From assembly GCA_013423385.1 (NCBI GenBank), contig BLZA01000005.1, positions 1 to 64,000 of the forward strand: DNA of 64,000 bases, in the 5' to 3' direction. Within the stretch, counting starts at the first letter, position 1; each line of letters starts with the position of its first letter. The notes beneath the pieces were generated by a model. That model did not search any database and was not told where the DNA came from. It saw only the letters and a program-made list of their open reading frames with translations. Positions 32,849-43,902 of the stretch are shown piece by piece. The position numbers and the translations under genes were made by a program. Source of the stretch: Naganishia liquefaciens. Taxonomy: Eukaryota; Basidiomycota; Tremellomycetes; Filobasidiales; Filobasidiaceae.

Positions 32849-35800
32849 ATGCGTCTCGCCTTCGTGCTCATCTTCCCGCTCGTGCGCGCGCTCGAGATCC
32901 TTGGGACGCAAGAGACGGCCGACTGTGTGCCCTCGGGCAAGGCAACGGAACGGATCATCAATGAGCGGTTTCGCGCCGGTGAGTTGGCGGGTGCCCGTGG
33001 CTTTTGCGGCGAATCAGCGCTGATGGGAGATTCTGGATGGAATAGGAGGACAAGGGACGGTTGTAAAGCTGTGTGCGGGGAGTGTGCATAGGATGCAGGA
33101 GCCCGTGGTGATGACGGCCAAGGGACAGGTGTTGGAGACCGAGGGTGGTGGGGGGGAAGGGTGGGGGAGGGCGTTGTTGGTGGTCGAGGGGGAGGAACAG
33201 AGTATGGCGGTCAAGTGAGTGCCGAGCGCCGAGCGTCGAGCGTCGAGCGCCGAGCGGAGCGAGGATACCCTCGAGCGACCGAAGGGAGCGAGAATCCCTC
33301 TCTCGTCGAGCGGAGCGAGAATCCCTCTCTCGTCGAGCGGAGCGAGAATCCCTCTCTCGTCGAGCGGAGCGAGAAACCCTCTCTCGTCGAGCGGAGCGAG
33401 AAACCCTCTCTCGTCGAGCGGAGCGAGAAACCCTCTCTCGTCGAGCGGAGCGAGAAACCCTCTCTCGTCGAGCGGAGCGAGAAACCCTCTCTCGTCGAGC
33501 GGAGCGAGAATCCCTCTCTCGTCGAGCGGAGCGAGAATCCCTCTCTCGTCGAGCGGAGCGAGAATCCCTCTCTCGTCGAGCGGAGCGAGAATCCCTCTCT
33601 CGTCGAGCGGAGCGAGAATCCCTCTCTCGTCGAGCGGAGCGAGAACACCTCTTGTCGAGCGGAGCAAGAGGTCCGGCGTCGCATACAACACTCTTCGGGG
33701 CCGTCGTAGGACGGCCGAGTCGTTCTCGAGCGAGGCAAACATACCTTTGGCCGAACGGAAGGCGCGACCATTTTCGCGAGAGAAGGAAAATTACAACTCT
33801 CGTCGAACGAAGCGAGAATGAAAAGTGCCGCAGGCGACCCAACAATCTTTTCGGAGATCCGTCCGTCTGCATGCCGGCGAGAACTCGGCGCTGTAGACGA
33901 AAAGTCTTCGAACGCATCGCAGAACAATCGAGGGGAAGCGTCTCGTCGAGTGTAATGAGTTCCGTCAACTGAAGCCAAAACAAGGCCGTTGCGGGCCAGA
34001 CAAAAATGAAAACGTGTCGGAGGCGCGATTTATCTTCCCGAACAGGGGAGCGTCGTGGTTGGGCGTGCCGGAACCATCATAGCAAGGAAACGGCTCGGTT
34101 TCTAGTCGGAAGCCCAGGTTTATCGCTGCGAGTACCGCACCTCATAGAGGCGACGTCGCCATCAGGGATAGACCACGTCGCCAGGGCGAAAGATACTCGA
34201 TGGCTCCTCCGGCCACCTGGCGTGTAACTCACGCAGCAAGTCTGCAGCGCATTGTCAAGCTCGAGATCGGTGACTCGTCAAGCCAAGCAAGCGGCAGAGC
34301 GCAAGAGCAGCCATTCTTTCGAGGCTGTCAGCAGTCGGCCAAGGGCCCCATCTGGTGCAGGAAAATGGCGCTCTCCTTGGATTCGGCGATTTGAGCAAGA
34401 GCACCAAACGGAGAATTCTACGTGGCCGCTGCAAGGCGGCAAGAACGTTTAATTCCAAGGCCAGCGAGAATCAGGCTTTTCCGAATGGCAACGAGCACGA
34501 TACGCGCTGCAACCATAAACTCCCATGGCAAGATCTCGGCGGGTTGAGAAACAGTGCTCAGTCGAGAGTCGGCTTTTCCTCATGCGCAGCAGAAAGCCGT
34601 AAATTAGGGTTTTTCGACGCTGTCGCAGGATAGTCAAGCAAAGGAATTTAGGTTCAGCGAGAAGAAGTGTCCCCAGAACGCACCAGGATGGCATCCGTTG
34701 AAAGCCATACTTTTTCAAGCTCATACAGGACAGACGTGTTCAAGGACGGATTTGCGCTCGGATCTCTCCAGGGCACTGAACCTCGCAGCGAGAGGCAGAA
34801 CTGTCCAAAAAATAGCGTTCCACCCACGAAAGCAATCGACGCGTTGCCGACATTCCGAAACAGAGGACACCGCTGACCCTATACCTTCCCGCAGAGCCGA
34901 CTGCACTGCATGCACCAACATCTCCATTCGTTCTCTCGTCATCGACGGCAACCGCCCTCTTCTCTTACGCGTCCCCAAAGGCGAGGCGCTTGTGGAAATG
35001 GGAAACGCCGATGGGCAAGAGATTCGGGATTGTCGGTTAATCGAGCCGCGAGGGTGGAGTGCTTTGCACTTTAGGGAAGGGGATTGGAAGAGCTGCAGTG
35101 GTGGAGTGATACGGAATAACGTAATCGTGAGTCGCCTTCAATCGGTATTGATTCGCGCTCACGCGATGCAGGGACCGGCAGGAGAAGAGTGGGACGAGGA
35201 ATACGACGGATCCGAGGACCCGGAGCCACGGTTCGGGAATCCGCGAGCCGATGGGATCAGTCTGGCCTGCAAGGATAGTCTTGTCGAGGGCAATGTGAGT
35301 CGCTTGCACAGCTGGCAAGGCGGGGCTAACGTCGCGCAGACCGTCTTTGACACGACGGACGGGGCGATCGTGCTATTCGGCAGTGCCGGGAGCGAAGTCA
35401 GGGAGAACAAGGTGTACGCACGGACGAGAATGGTCATGGGAGGTAGGTAGAGCGTGCCGTTCAGGATCCTGTCTGACGTCGCCGCAGCAATCAACCTCGT
35501 CGACTACGACCCCTGGGAGGGCAACTATACTGATGTCCGCGTCCACCACAACACTATCGCCGGCCTCGGCTCGTACATCAAGGGCGCCATCAACATCGGC
35601 CAGGCCTGTTGGACGGATAATACCGAAATCATGGTTCACGGCGGGTCCGTAACGCACAACACCATCGAAGGCGAGGGAATCGGGTATGGGATCACGGTCG
35701 CGGGAGCGCGCGGAGTAACCGTGTTGGATAACAAGAGCACGGCGCGGTATAGCGGCGTCATGGGCCGCGAATGTCCTGTGGCCCCACCAAATGCCGAGCC

Positions 35801-36778
35801 GGTGGCGTTCCTGATTAATCGGGGAAGCTCGGAGGGTGTATTTCAGGACGAGTTTGTCAACGGCGAGGTACAGCATGGTGAGTTGCCCTAGGATCTGCCA
35901 TGAGTTGGGCTGACCTGTCACAGTGATTTGCATCGAGCCCGCGACCGAGGACGAGCAGCCGTACAAGCCATGGCGACTGCGCGACTCGCCGCTGGCGATA
36001 GCGACACTTGCAGAGGAGGCGCAGTCTGAGAAGACGGGTGGATACATGGACGAAGCAATGGTGCGTGTCACCGTGCGACGACTCGGCGGGCGCTGATGGA
36101 TCTTGCAGCATGCTGCCCTCGCCGATAGCCTCGTAGCGTACCAGATGGATGTCCTGGCAGCGTTAAAGGGTGTCAGAGAAAAGCTTAAGGGATCCGTCGA
36201 ACCAGCCGGCAAGAAGCGAACCTCGGGCAAGAGCTCTGTTTCGTGGGTCCCGTCTGTGGCTGAGCGACATACCGAGCTGACGAACTCGACGATTCCTCAG
36301 GACCGCGCTGGCAGACTTGTTTGCTAGATTGGCCAACCTCGAGTCGGAAAAGAAGCAGGTCAGACAGTCGATCGATGCAGCGAAACGAGGAATGTCCGCA
36401 TACAATTCACGTCTCGGAAACTACGCGGTGAGTGCCGTTCGCAACTCCCGGTGTCTTCACTGACGTCCGGCGCAGAAGGATCGCACGAAATCCTTCCGCC
36501 GTCTATTCATTGCGGTTCGGACGTACAGTACGGCAACCCTGCCCAAGGGTGCTCTCTCCCTCATGCCGCGCCATGTAACGCAACACAACTGGACACCGGC
36601 TTTGCTGTTTCTTCTGCTGGAATTGGTTGGGTTGGGCATATGGCGCTGGTCGCGACGCGGGAGCACGATTCAGAGCGGGGAGAACGGACACGCGCGCACT
36701 AGTAGTCTTGGGTTCAGTACCAGCAAGCCGGCCACCGTTGGGCTGTTTGGACGCAGGAAAGCGGTCAGAATGGTATGA
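32849..36778 (+). CDS. Secreted-type beta-helix protein with C-terminal membrane anchor
   Basis: It starts at 32849 with a signal-like MRLAFVLIFPLVRALE. Exon 2 ends at 33214; a 1,680-nt intron (33215-34894) joins MAVK to ADCTACTNISIRSL. From there the protein shows beta-helix rungs typical of pectate-lyase-like folds (NISIRSLVIDGN, GVIRNNVI, VRENKVYARTRM, VHHNTIAGLGSYI, VTHNTIEGEG, VTVLDNKS), separated by several short introns. The last exons add a helical, coiled-coil-like stretch (about 36.11-36.43 kb) and one membrane segment (TPALLFLLLELVGLGIW), then a Ser/Gly-rich tail. No lyase active site was identified. A separate gene for the last 0.7 kb is possible but the splice frames connect. Confidence 0.75.
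33215..34894 (+). other. Word-rich giant intron of the beta-helix gene (1.68 kb)
   Basis: The donor is GTGAGTGCC and the acceptor is TTCCCGCAG. The first 500 nt are almost pure repeats: GAGCGCC/GAGCGTC words, CGACCGAAGGGAGCGAG, then a 27-bp tandem array. GGCCGTCGTAGGACGGCC and degenerate words follow to about 33.95 kb. Beyond that the sequence looks ordinary. Confidence 0.85.
33308..33670 (+). repeat. 27-bp minisatellite inside the intron
   Basis: Twelve full units of 27 bp plus two degenerate ones, each a GAGCGGAGCGAGA core followed by CCCTCTCTCGTC. Five adjacent units carry AAACCC where the others carry AATCCC, so a block of units was amplified together. The unit lacks stop codons in all six frames. 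Confidence 0.97.
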
Positions 36779-37177
36779 TGCCCCACGCGGCTATGAATCA
36801 TAATCGTATGGGTTACGCATCGTCTATGCTTCGGTGCGGAGATGCTGTGGGACGGACCGCTTCGCCGTGAGCAACGGGCCAGACATTTCTATAGTCGTGG
36901 TGCATAAGGAGCAATCGCTCTCATCAAGATTACACGGTCATGTGCGGTGGCACATGAGCGAAGCAGACTCGCGATCACGAGATATGCAGTGCAAACCGCC
37001 TATTGGCGCGTGGATCAGTCAAACGGGCGCTCATGGTACAGGTGTCCAACTACGTTGTTGCATAACCCCACGAGGCACGTGCTACGGGCCGCAAGAGACG
37101 CAAGATTCGTGTTCCTTTTACAGCGCGTCCATTCTTGGTTTTTCTTTTTCGAATTGCCATAAGGGGTGGCGAGCATA
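36779..37177. other. Intergenic stretch without a recognisable gene
   Basis: Only short unsupported frames are present. Confidence 0.45.
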
Positions 37178-37445
37178 TGGCTGATAAAAACATGACTAAC
37201 GAGACATCAGGAGCAAAAACATGACGAAATTCTCCGGGAAAGAGCAAACGGTTCACTACAGCGTATCCCGGGTGCTCCACCTTTCTCGTCAACAAAGCCT
37301 GACCAACGATCTGGCTGATAAAAACATGACTAACGAGACATCAGGAGCAAAAACATGACGAAATTCTCCGGGAAAGAGCAAACGGTTCACTACAGCGTAT
37401 CCCGGGTGCTCCACCTTTCTCGTCAACAAAGCCTGACCAACGATC
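37178..37445 (+). repeat. Perfect tandem duplication, 134-bp unit x2
   Basis: The units 37178-37311 and 37312-37445 appear identical. Each starts TGGCTGATAAAAACATGAC. There is no coding content. Perfect identity implies a very recent duplication or an assembly artefact. Confidence 0.95.
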
Positions 37446-37850
37446 CAAGATTCAAGTCAGTAGTCGAAAGACACTTAGGACATCACTCCTGAGCCTAAGT
37501 TTATCCAGTAATGAGCGGAAAATCTCACGTCACCGTAGACGCCTTAACGAATTTTGTGGAGACTGCGAGGACAGCATTCTCTGTTTCCAGTCATTCTGGC
37601 TGTCATTTGCCGCGCGTGCAAGATGTTCTGCGGTGTCCGAAAGATGCATCATAATATGTGTTTATCAGTCTGGCTCCTCTGGAATTCGAGAAGGTCTAGC
37701 GCCACGTCTGTGAGTCTTGATGCTGTATTGATGGGCGACGCCCGGAGCGGGCGCTCTGAGCAATCGTCTGTAAATAACCGATGGCCCTTTTTTTTTCCTT
37801 CTCGTTATGCCCTATTCTGAATATCGCGACTTCCGCCCCTGGCGATCCAG
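37446..37850. other. Intergenic stretch without a recognisable gene
   Basis: I see nothing supportable here; a T9 run lies near 37788-37797. Confidence 0.4.
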
Positions 37851-38723
37851 GTTCCTGTGTACCGAAGAGGATTTGATGGAGGTTGGCTGCAAGAGCAGAT
37901 GCAATCCGACGGCTCACCACTGAGAACGGTGAGCAAACCTTTGGCAAAGAGCTGCTCGACGACTCTATTACGATCGAGAAAGAACCATACGGTGTCAGCA
38001 ACCGCTAGCGTCAGCTCGCTGAGCATCCTCGACATGTACACAAGATCGATAGCCCGCTGTGAAGAGGCAGCGTCAACAGTGAAGTTTCACTGCCTTTTCC
38101 CCAGAAAGTCGTAGTTGAGCTGGAGTATCCGGAAGAGCTCTTGAAGCCCTCGTGCCTTCGAAAGACGCTGGAAGATCTATGCAGAGCAATCTCACTTGTA
38201 CGGAACCCTCTTCGCTTTTGAAGCTCCCAGCCGCTCGCCACAGGACTTTAGGTACAGCTGTGGTGATAACAACTTCTACACACAACTCAGATATATTTTG
38301 GGAAGCAGAGTTTGTGACTCGCTCTAATCGCGAAAACCGCATCGGATTTTGCCGGCCTTCAAGGACGCGATCCTCCAAAGGGCAGTCCGAGATAAGATTT
38401 CGGATACAAGATGTTGGAATGAAAAGACCACTATCGCCCCAGCCGTGCCGCGGAGAAGTCAACATCGCAAAACCGCACACTATTTTGCAGATTTCGGCTC
38501 ACTGAAGTCTCCTGAATGCTTAGAAAGGTCCACGGACGGGCTCATATCTTTCTCGTATCGCCCCGGAAATGCTGATTTCGCGAACTACCCACGCATGATT
38601 TTGTGGTTCCGTCACGACTCCACAATATCCCCGTATCAAGACTTCGCCTTTTTCAGCGTGAAACAAAGAGGAGGGCTACCGGAATCTACCTTCCATTGGC
38701 CATCAGGATCCAAGCAGGGATGA
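37851..38723 (+). pseudogene. Broken member of the uncharacterised family (copy 2)
   Basis: The N-terminal part reads VYRRGFDGGWLQE, then VKFHCLF. The core then continues in another frame (FAFEAPSRSPQDF, FYTQLRYILGSRVCDSL), meets an in-frame TAA near 38312, and resumes with LPAFKDAILQRAVRDKISD. The C-terminal domain (FSYRPGNADF, ILWFRHDS, FHWPSG) matches the other copies. At least one frame change near 38200 and one stop make an intact protein unlikely, although an unrecognised intron could explain part of this. It is a host gene family, with no transposon features. Confidence 0.65.
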
Positions 38724-39842
38724 TATAGCAACACCCCTGATGAGGTACCTTGGACTCACTGCAGCTGTCGTGGGCTATCGTATAATGAAGTCTCTGGTGG
38801 AATGTAGCCGGCGTAAGCAAACAAGAGGAAAGGCTTTTCAGCGTGACTCGGATCGTTGAATGTAAAGCAAGCTGTTGACGTAATACAGGAAAGACAATGG
38901 ACCCATATGCTGACTCACGGGCGAATGCAGGCGTGGAGATGCCTAGTCGCTAGGAACCTTTAGGCTATAGTATTCGCTCAATATGAAGGACTAATAGGAA
39001 GGTTCCTTCGGGGGATCATTCGGATACAAATTTGCTGTCATACTTTCAGAATCGATCGCTCGCTCATGCGATAGCCTCCAAAGGCCTCAGTGATTGGGTT
39101 GGTTGGGCAGTAAAAGCCGGGATGGGCAATTTCATGCCACGAATCGCATGTGCGCGATCTTGAAATATATCGACTGAATCAATACAGATACCCTGCAAGA
39201 TTCCAAGGTGAAAACGTGCTTGTCACCAGACAGTCTCCTTTGCTGGAAGCGACACGTGAGGTGTATCTAAAGTATGAATTTGCCCTCTTTTCTTATCGCA
39301 TCCTTTCAGCTCTTCGAGAGGAAGATGCATGAGTGCCTGTGCGAATGATGGTACAGTCTATTTAAGGCAACTTTCAAAGAGACGATGTTTTTCGAAAGAA
39401 TATGGATTTTGCTGGATGACCGATACATACCGTCAACCAGAACGACTTTGGATATTGACCCTTTTCCATGATGAACTCCAGTATTCACACTTCGAGTGAG
39501 TCTCCGCAGGTGTTGCTTATAATAGGCTGATACGCAAGCCACCTAGCTATGCGCCCAAGCAGCGATGACACTTTTCAGATTTCAAAGAGGATTGTTCGAT
39601 CCACGTGTTCTGGAACCCGGGCGTCTGAGTGTGACACGCGAGAAAGACCGGGATGGGCAGGTGCCGAATTATCTTCTGTCACTTCCGAGTTGGCGCCTTT
39701 GAAACCTTTGGCGACCACTGGGAGTTGTGAGTGTTCATTGCCAATGCAATTGCGCAAAGAAGTTGCTCAGAGCAATCCCTTGGGCATCCGATACATGTTT
39801 ACCGAACATCATCATTCATACATAATGTCTTCAATTTTGACA
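38724..39842. other. Intergenic stretch between family copies
   Basis: Short frames only, including 39150-39332. They might be further remnants of the family, but I could not align them. Confidence 0.35.
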
Positions 39843-40225
39843 GTTTCCGTATATCGACGAGGGTTTGGAAAAGGATGGCTGCAAGAACCTTTGCCAGCCG
39901 GAATTTCAGGGTCTGGGATCAAGAAGAGGAGTAGGCGTAATCGAAGTTTTGGGCCGACTGGATCCCAGCCGAGCCAAATTGAGCATAGAGCACCCGGGGA
40001 GGGATCGCGACAAATATCGACGCCCTTCGCCAATGCTGCCAAAAGCGTGGCCGATGAATGTTGCTTTGCTTCGGTTCGAGGATCGGCTTCACTGGACTAT
40101 CCGATCTCTCAGTTCCCAAACATGCAAAACAACAGTCGTAAGTCCACGTTTTCAAAAAGGCGCGATGATCAACGAATGGAGGAGTCTCTCCCTCTCAATC
40201 GCTTGCATGCCAAGTACAAGATAGA
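39843..40225 (+). pseudogene. N-terminal fragment of the family (copy 3)
   Basis: VSVYRRGFGKGWLQE here matches VPVYRRGFDGGWLQE at 37851. The following sequence does not continue into the core domain. It may be the displaced 5' part of the gene at 40308, or a partial duplicate. Confidence 0.45.
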
Positions 40226-40307
40226 GTGATTTGCTCATACCAATCTTGCTGCATTGCTCTATGTTTTGAGCCTCCTTCAGGACTATCCTCACTCCCCACT
40301 GAGACCA

Positions 40308-41302
40308 TGTTCACACATTCCGAGCTACAAACTCTATTGCAGGGGCCAGCGACAGCTTCTAGCTCTCCAGACTCGCGCAGAATGCCGCTCCCAAGTGATC
40401 GTGTTAATTCGGCATTGGCGGCAAATACAACGGTAAAATTTGTCCATCTTTTCCAATCGGCCTTAGCAGAAGAGCTTAAAGACCCCAACGGGCCGTACGC
40501 GAATGCCTTCAAAGCCCTTGGCTGGCAGGTCCACGCAAGAGCAAAGAGAGGCAAGGGGACGCTTTTCACTTTTGAGGTACCTTTTGGACTGGACCGCCGA
40601 GATGGGTATCGCGGTCGCTCTACAGCTTTTACAACCCAATTTCGGAGTAGACTGCCACACGTATTGCGCGATGTGGTCTCAAAGCATAAGATTCTTGACG
40701 TCTATCAAAGCTACGAAGATGCCATTCTCTACGAGGCGACCCGAGACCAGATGTCTAATTTCAAGGACCTGGATAGTAAGTAAAGAGCACGTCTTCGACT
40801 ATTTCCACCTCCCCTTGTAGCTTGTGGGTGAAAGTACGCTGTGTGCAAAAGTATTTTTGTCATCAGCTATCAGCGCCTTCTGCTACTTTCTCAGCGTAAT
40901 CAAGATGACTGAAATCGTTGATACTCATTTCGCACTTATCTCACAAATTCTTTTCCACCAGAATCACCTCCTGGAGATCGAGATCTCTCTTCTCAAGGAG
41001 GATTCGATCACCTTGCGTATCGCCCGATAGATCAAGACAAGAGACGACACCTGACGTTGTTGATGAGGATGATACATAGTTCTGAGAGCTTCCCGCGAGA
41101 TGGCGCACATTTCAGCTTGGAAGAAAAAGGGAAAACCACTCAATTCATCTTCAGTTGGCCGCCATCCGACCCACAGGAGGGATGGAAAACACCGCTTTGG
41201 AAGTACTTTGGACTCAGCGAGGCTACTTTGGGTCACGGTATCACCGCGGCGCTTGGCGATGCTTGGCGAAAAGTCGGTGTAGAACAGCCAGCTCATGTAT
41301 AA
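40308..41302 (+). CDS. Member of the uncharacterised local gene family (copy 4)
   Basis: Exon 1 starts at MFTHSELQ (an in-frame ATG at 40226 is an alternative). Intron 40776-40961 (186 nt) joins DLDK to SPPGDRD at the same position as in copy 1. The core reads VKFVHLFQSAL, GTLFTFEVPFGLD, AFTTQFRSRLPHVL, AILYEATRDQM. The C-terminal domain reads TQFIFSWPP, PLWKYFGLSE. The protein is soluble-looking, without signal peptide or known motif. It is the best-preserved member. The function is unknown. Confidence 0.7.
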
Positions 41303-41544
41303 GACTGTAAACGCTTTCATGAATGTGTATATTATTTTCCCCAAGATGAACCCCATCAGCCCCATGACAGTATACCCCTGTGTTGGGCTGGCTATGTCAG
41401 GGTCAGGGTCGCATTCTCCTGGGGCCAGTTCACCAGCCATCAGCATTGGAGGCACCTCGTCGGAAGCAACGCGACCCGCCTGAGACAGCCAGCGCCAGGC
41501 AGAATCCAATCTCGCATTTCCGTATCAGTACGAGAGAGATCCCT

Positions 41545-43508
41545 ATGCTCGCCACGACAATCACAGGCGCTGCTCATTCGCATCGCGGACTCTTCGTCGC
41601 CATGAATCAGGTGAAGGCGATGCAATTCTCCGACTTTGCCTCTTGTTGGCTCGACCGCGCGTGGACACCATGGCTTCTCAACCTCGCATTGCCCCTTGTG
41701 GTAGTGTCGCTCTGCTTCCTCTTCGCGCGTCCCTTTCGGCTGCAAATCGGAAAGCCACGTCCACCGCCTCACGTCTCGTCGTGGGTTCCATGGCTAGGAA
41801 GTGGAATACACCTCGCGTCGGATCCGGATAGCTTTTTTGACCGCGTGACGTGAGTGTAGAATTAGAATGCTCCTGCAGTGTTCATGTGCCAATCTCCTTT
41901 TGTGATGATAGACGAAAACATGGTCCGGTATTTTCCATCACGGCTGTCGGAAAGAAAATGATCTACGTGACATCGCCCGACCTGATCGCTTCAGTTTACA
42001 GCAATCCCAAAGTCTTGTGAGTATGGAAGTTGAGACTTTGCTACGATGCTGAATCTAGCTTCAGCGATTTCCCCTTGATACGGCGGCACTTGCAAATGCA
42101 TATTTTTGGTCAGGTGTGTTTAGTTCTTACCCCGTCATGCGTTGCTGATATCGCTGTCAGTCCAAAGAAGCAGATCACGACATGGATGAAGAGCTATTTC
42201 CGGCACACTCGAGGCATGTTCTCGCTCGATTCACCACGATTGACTTACTCATGACGATCACAGACAGCTACAACCCGGAGCTATAGGAGACTTGGTTCAC
42301 AGTTTTGCCCGACAGTTGGACAGGAATATCAGCCGATTCTCGGAAGAAATCGGTCAGGACGGCGAGATCATCACGGAGACATCTCGGCTTGTGCAAGCAA
42401 TGGTGCGTTACCTTGTGCTTGAGTCAAGCAATCGATTTACATCCACTTGGTAGTCCGTCTCGACCCTGATCGCTATGATGGGTACCACGTTTCCGGCCGA
42501 CGAGTTCCTTCTTGCCTTTGCCAAGTTTGATGCGGAATTCACGAAACTGGCAGGGGAGTTGCCGGCATGGATGTGCAAGGACGCCATCAAGTACCGAGAC
42601 GTATGTCTCGATATACTCGAACGCTGGTACATCGAATGGAGTAATCGGACCGAAGCGAGCGAGCTGCGCGCGGAAGAGAAGGTGTCGTCCGTCATTCAGG
42701 CCGTACTCGACTTTGCAAGCAAACATGGCACCAAGTCGCGCGATGTTGCGGCGTTCCTGTTGGCGGACATGTTTGCGACGCAAGCCAACGCGCCTCCGGC
42801 AGCAGCATGGCTGATCATCAAGCTTGCGGAGAACCCAGATAGTCTCGAGCGGTTGAGAGGCGAGATACAGGCGGGCTTGGCTCAGTGTCAGGATGGGACG
42901 ATTGCGAGCCTGATAAAATCTAGGGAGATCATGAACGGGGAAACTTTTGCGTTCTTGACCAGCGCCATCAAGGAGACATTGCGATGTGCTACATCGGTGG
43001 CGTCTATTCGGCGTGTCACGGAGGATACGGTGTTCGGGGAAAATCGCAAGGGGGAGGGAGAGGGGAACGGTGGCGTTTTGCTGAAGAGGGGGGAGATGAT
43101 CTATTGTCTGACGCGACCGACACATACGGATTCGTCGTTACATCCGGACGCAGATCATTGGATTCCTGAGCGTTTCATACCCGAGTACAAGTCACAGCAA
43201 TCCGAGGGAAAGACAGTGCGCAATGCGTGGATGCCGTTTGGAGGCGGAACATCGATGTGTGAAGGTAAGACTTTTATGCCACCCACTCGCCCGAGCTTAT
43301 GTTGCTCTCGACAGGCCGTCACTTTGCATTGCAAGAGATACGGATCTTCATGGTGACGTTTTTCCACCACTTTGACGTTCGGCCAACTACCACTCGGACC
43401 GCCCAGATGGACTTTTCTCGTGGATCAGGGTCGGGCGTGATGCCTGCCAAAAAGGGCTGGGGACTTTGTGTGACCAGGAGAGCTGATACTGGCGAAGTCA
43501 AGCCTTAG
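41545..43508 (+). CDS. Cytochrome P450 monooxygenase
   Basis: This is a membrane-bound heme enzyme. An N-terminal anchor (LNLALPLVVVSLCFLFA) is followed by the Pro-rich hinge PRPPPHVSSWVPWLGSG, the K-helix ExxR in IKETLRC, the PERF-like motif IPERFIPE and the heme-ligand loop FGGGTSMCEG joined by an intron to RHFALQE. Several short introns interrupt the first 900 bp; the frame is open from about 42475 to the intron at 43265. The heme loop and the motif spacing resemble the CYP7/CYP8-like group. The substrate cannot be told from the sequence, and no biosynthetic cluster surrounds it. Confidence 0.85.
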
Positions 43509-43902
43509 GGCCCTGTATCAACTCATGCATGATGGATCATTGGACCAAAAGATTTGTGCCCGGACTCTCGTCTGACCTGTCGGAAAAGACCAGCTGCGAA
43601 AATCGAGGTTGGATATCCGTTTGAGATGACAACGCCCTCGTGAAGACGAGAATAGGAACTGTCTCGCAACATGTCCATGTAGACCACCATGCGTCTTTCC
43701 CGGCTGACACTTGGCTGAGCCTAGCGCGGACTGGAGGGAACCTCTGTGATTCGCGCTCTCCTCGGGTCATTGGAGACGGCATGGTAGCTACCAAGGCCGC
43801 GACAGGCCGCTGTCTGTATCCTGTCGCGATCCCACCCGTTGGCAATGAACAGGGACTCTGGACCGGGAAGCCAACGCTGAATGCGATCGCATGACTTTGC
43901 GG
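43509..43902. other. Convergent intergenic region
   Basis: It lies between the P450 and TatD genes. Only short frames; nothing recognised. Confidence 0.5.

Noticed and set aside
33308-33670. Regularly spaced repeats resembling a CRISPR array
   Set aside because: The units are contiguous without unique spacers, and the genome is fungal.
32958-33983. Long overlapping frames on both strands (up to 341 codons)
   Set aside because: All six frames are open because the 27-bp unit contains no stops. The products are Ser/Arg repeats, and the region lies inside a well-supported intron.
36100-36778. Separate gene for the helical and membrane part
   Set aside because: Splice sites near 35924-35935 and 36063-36108 connect it in frame to the beta-helix exons, though the alternative remains possible.
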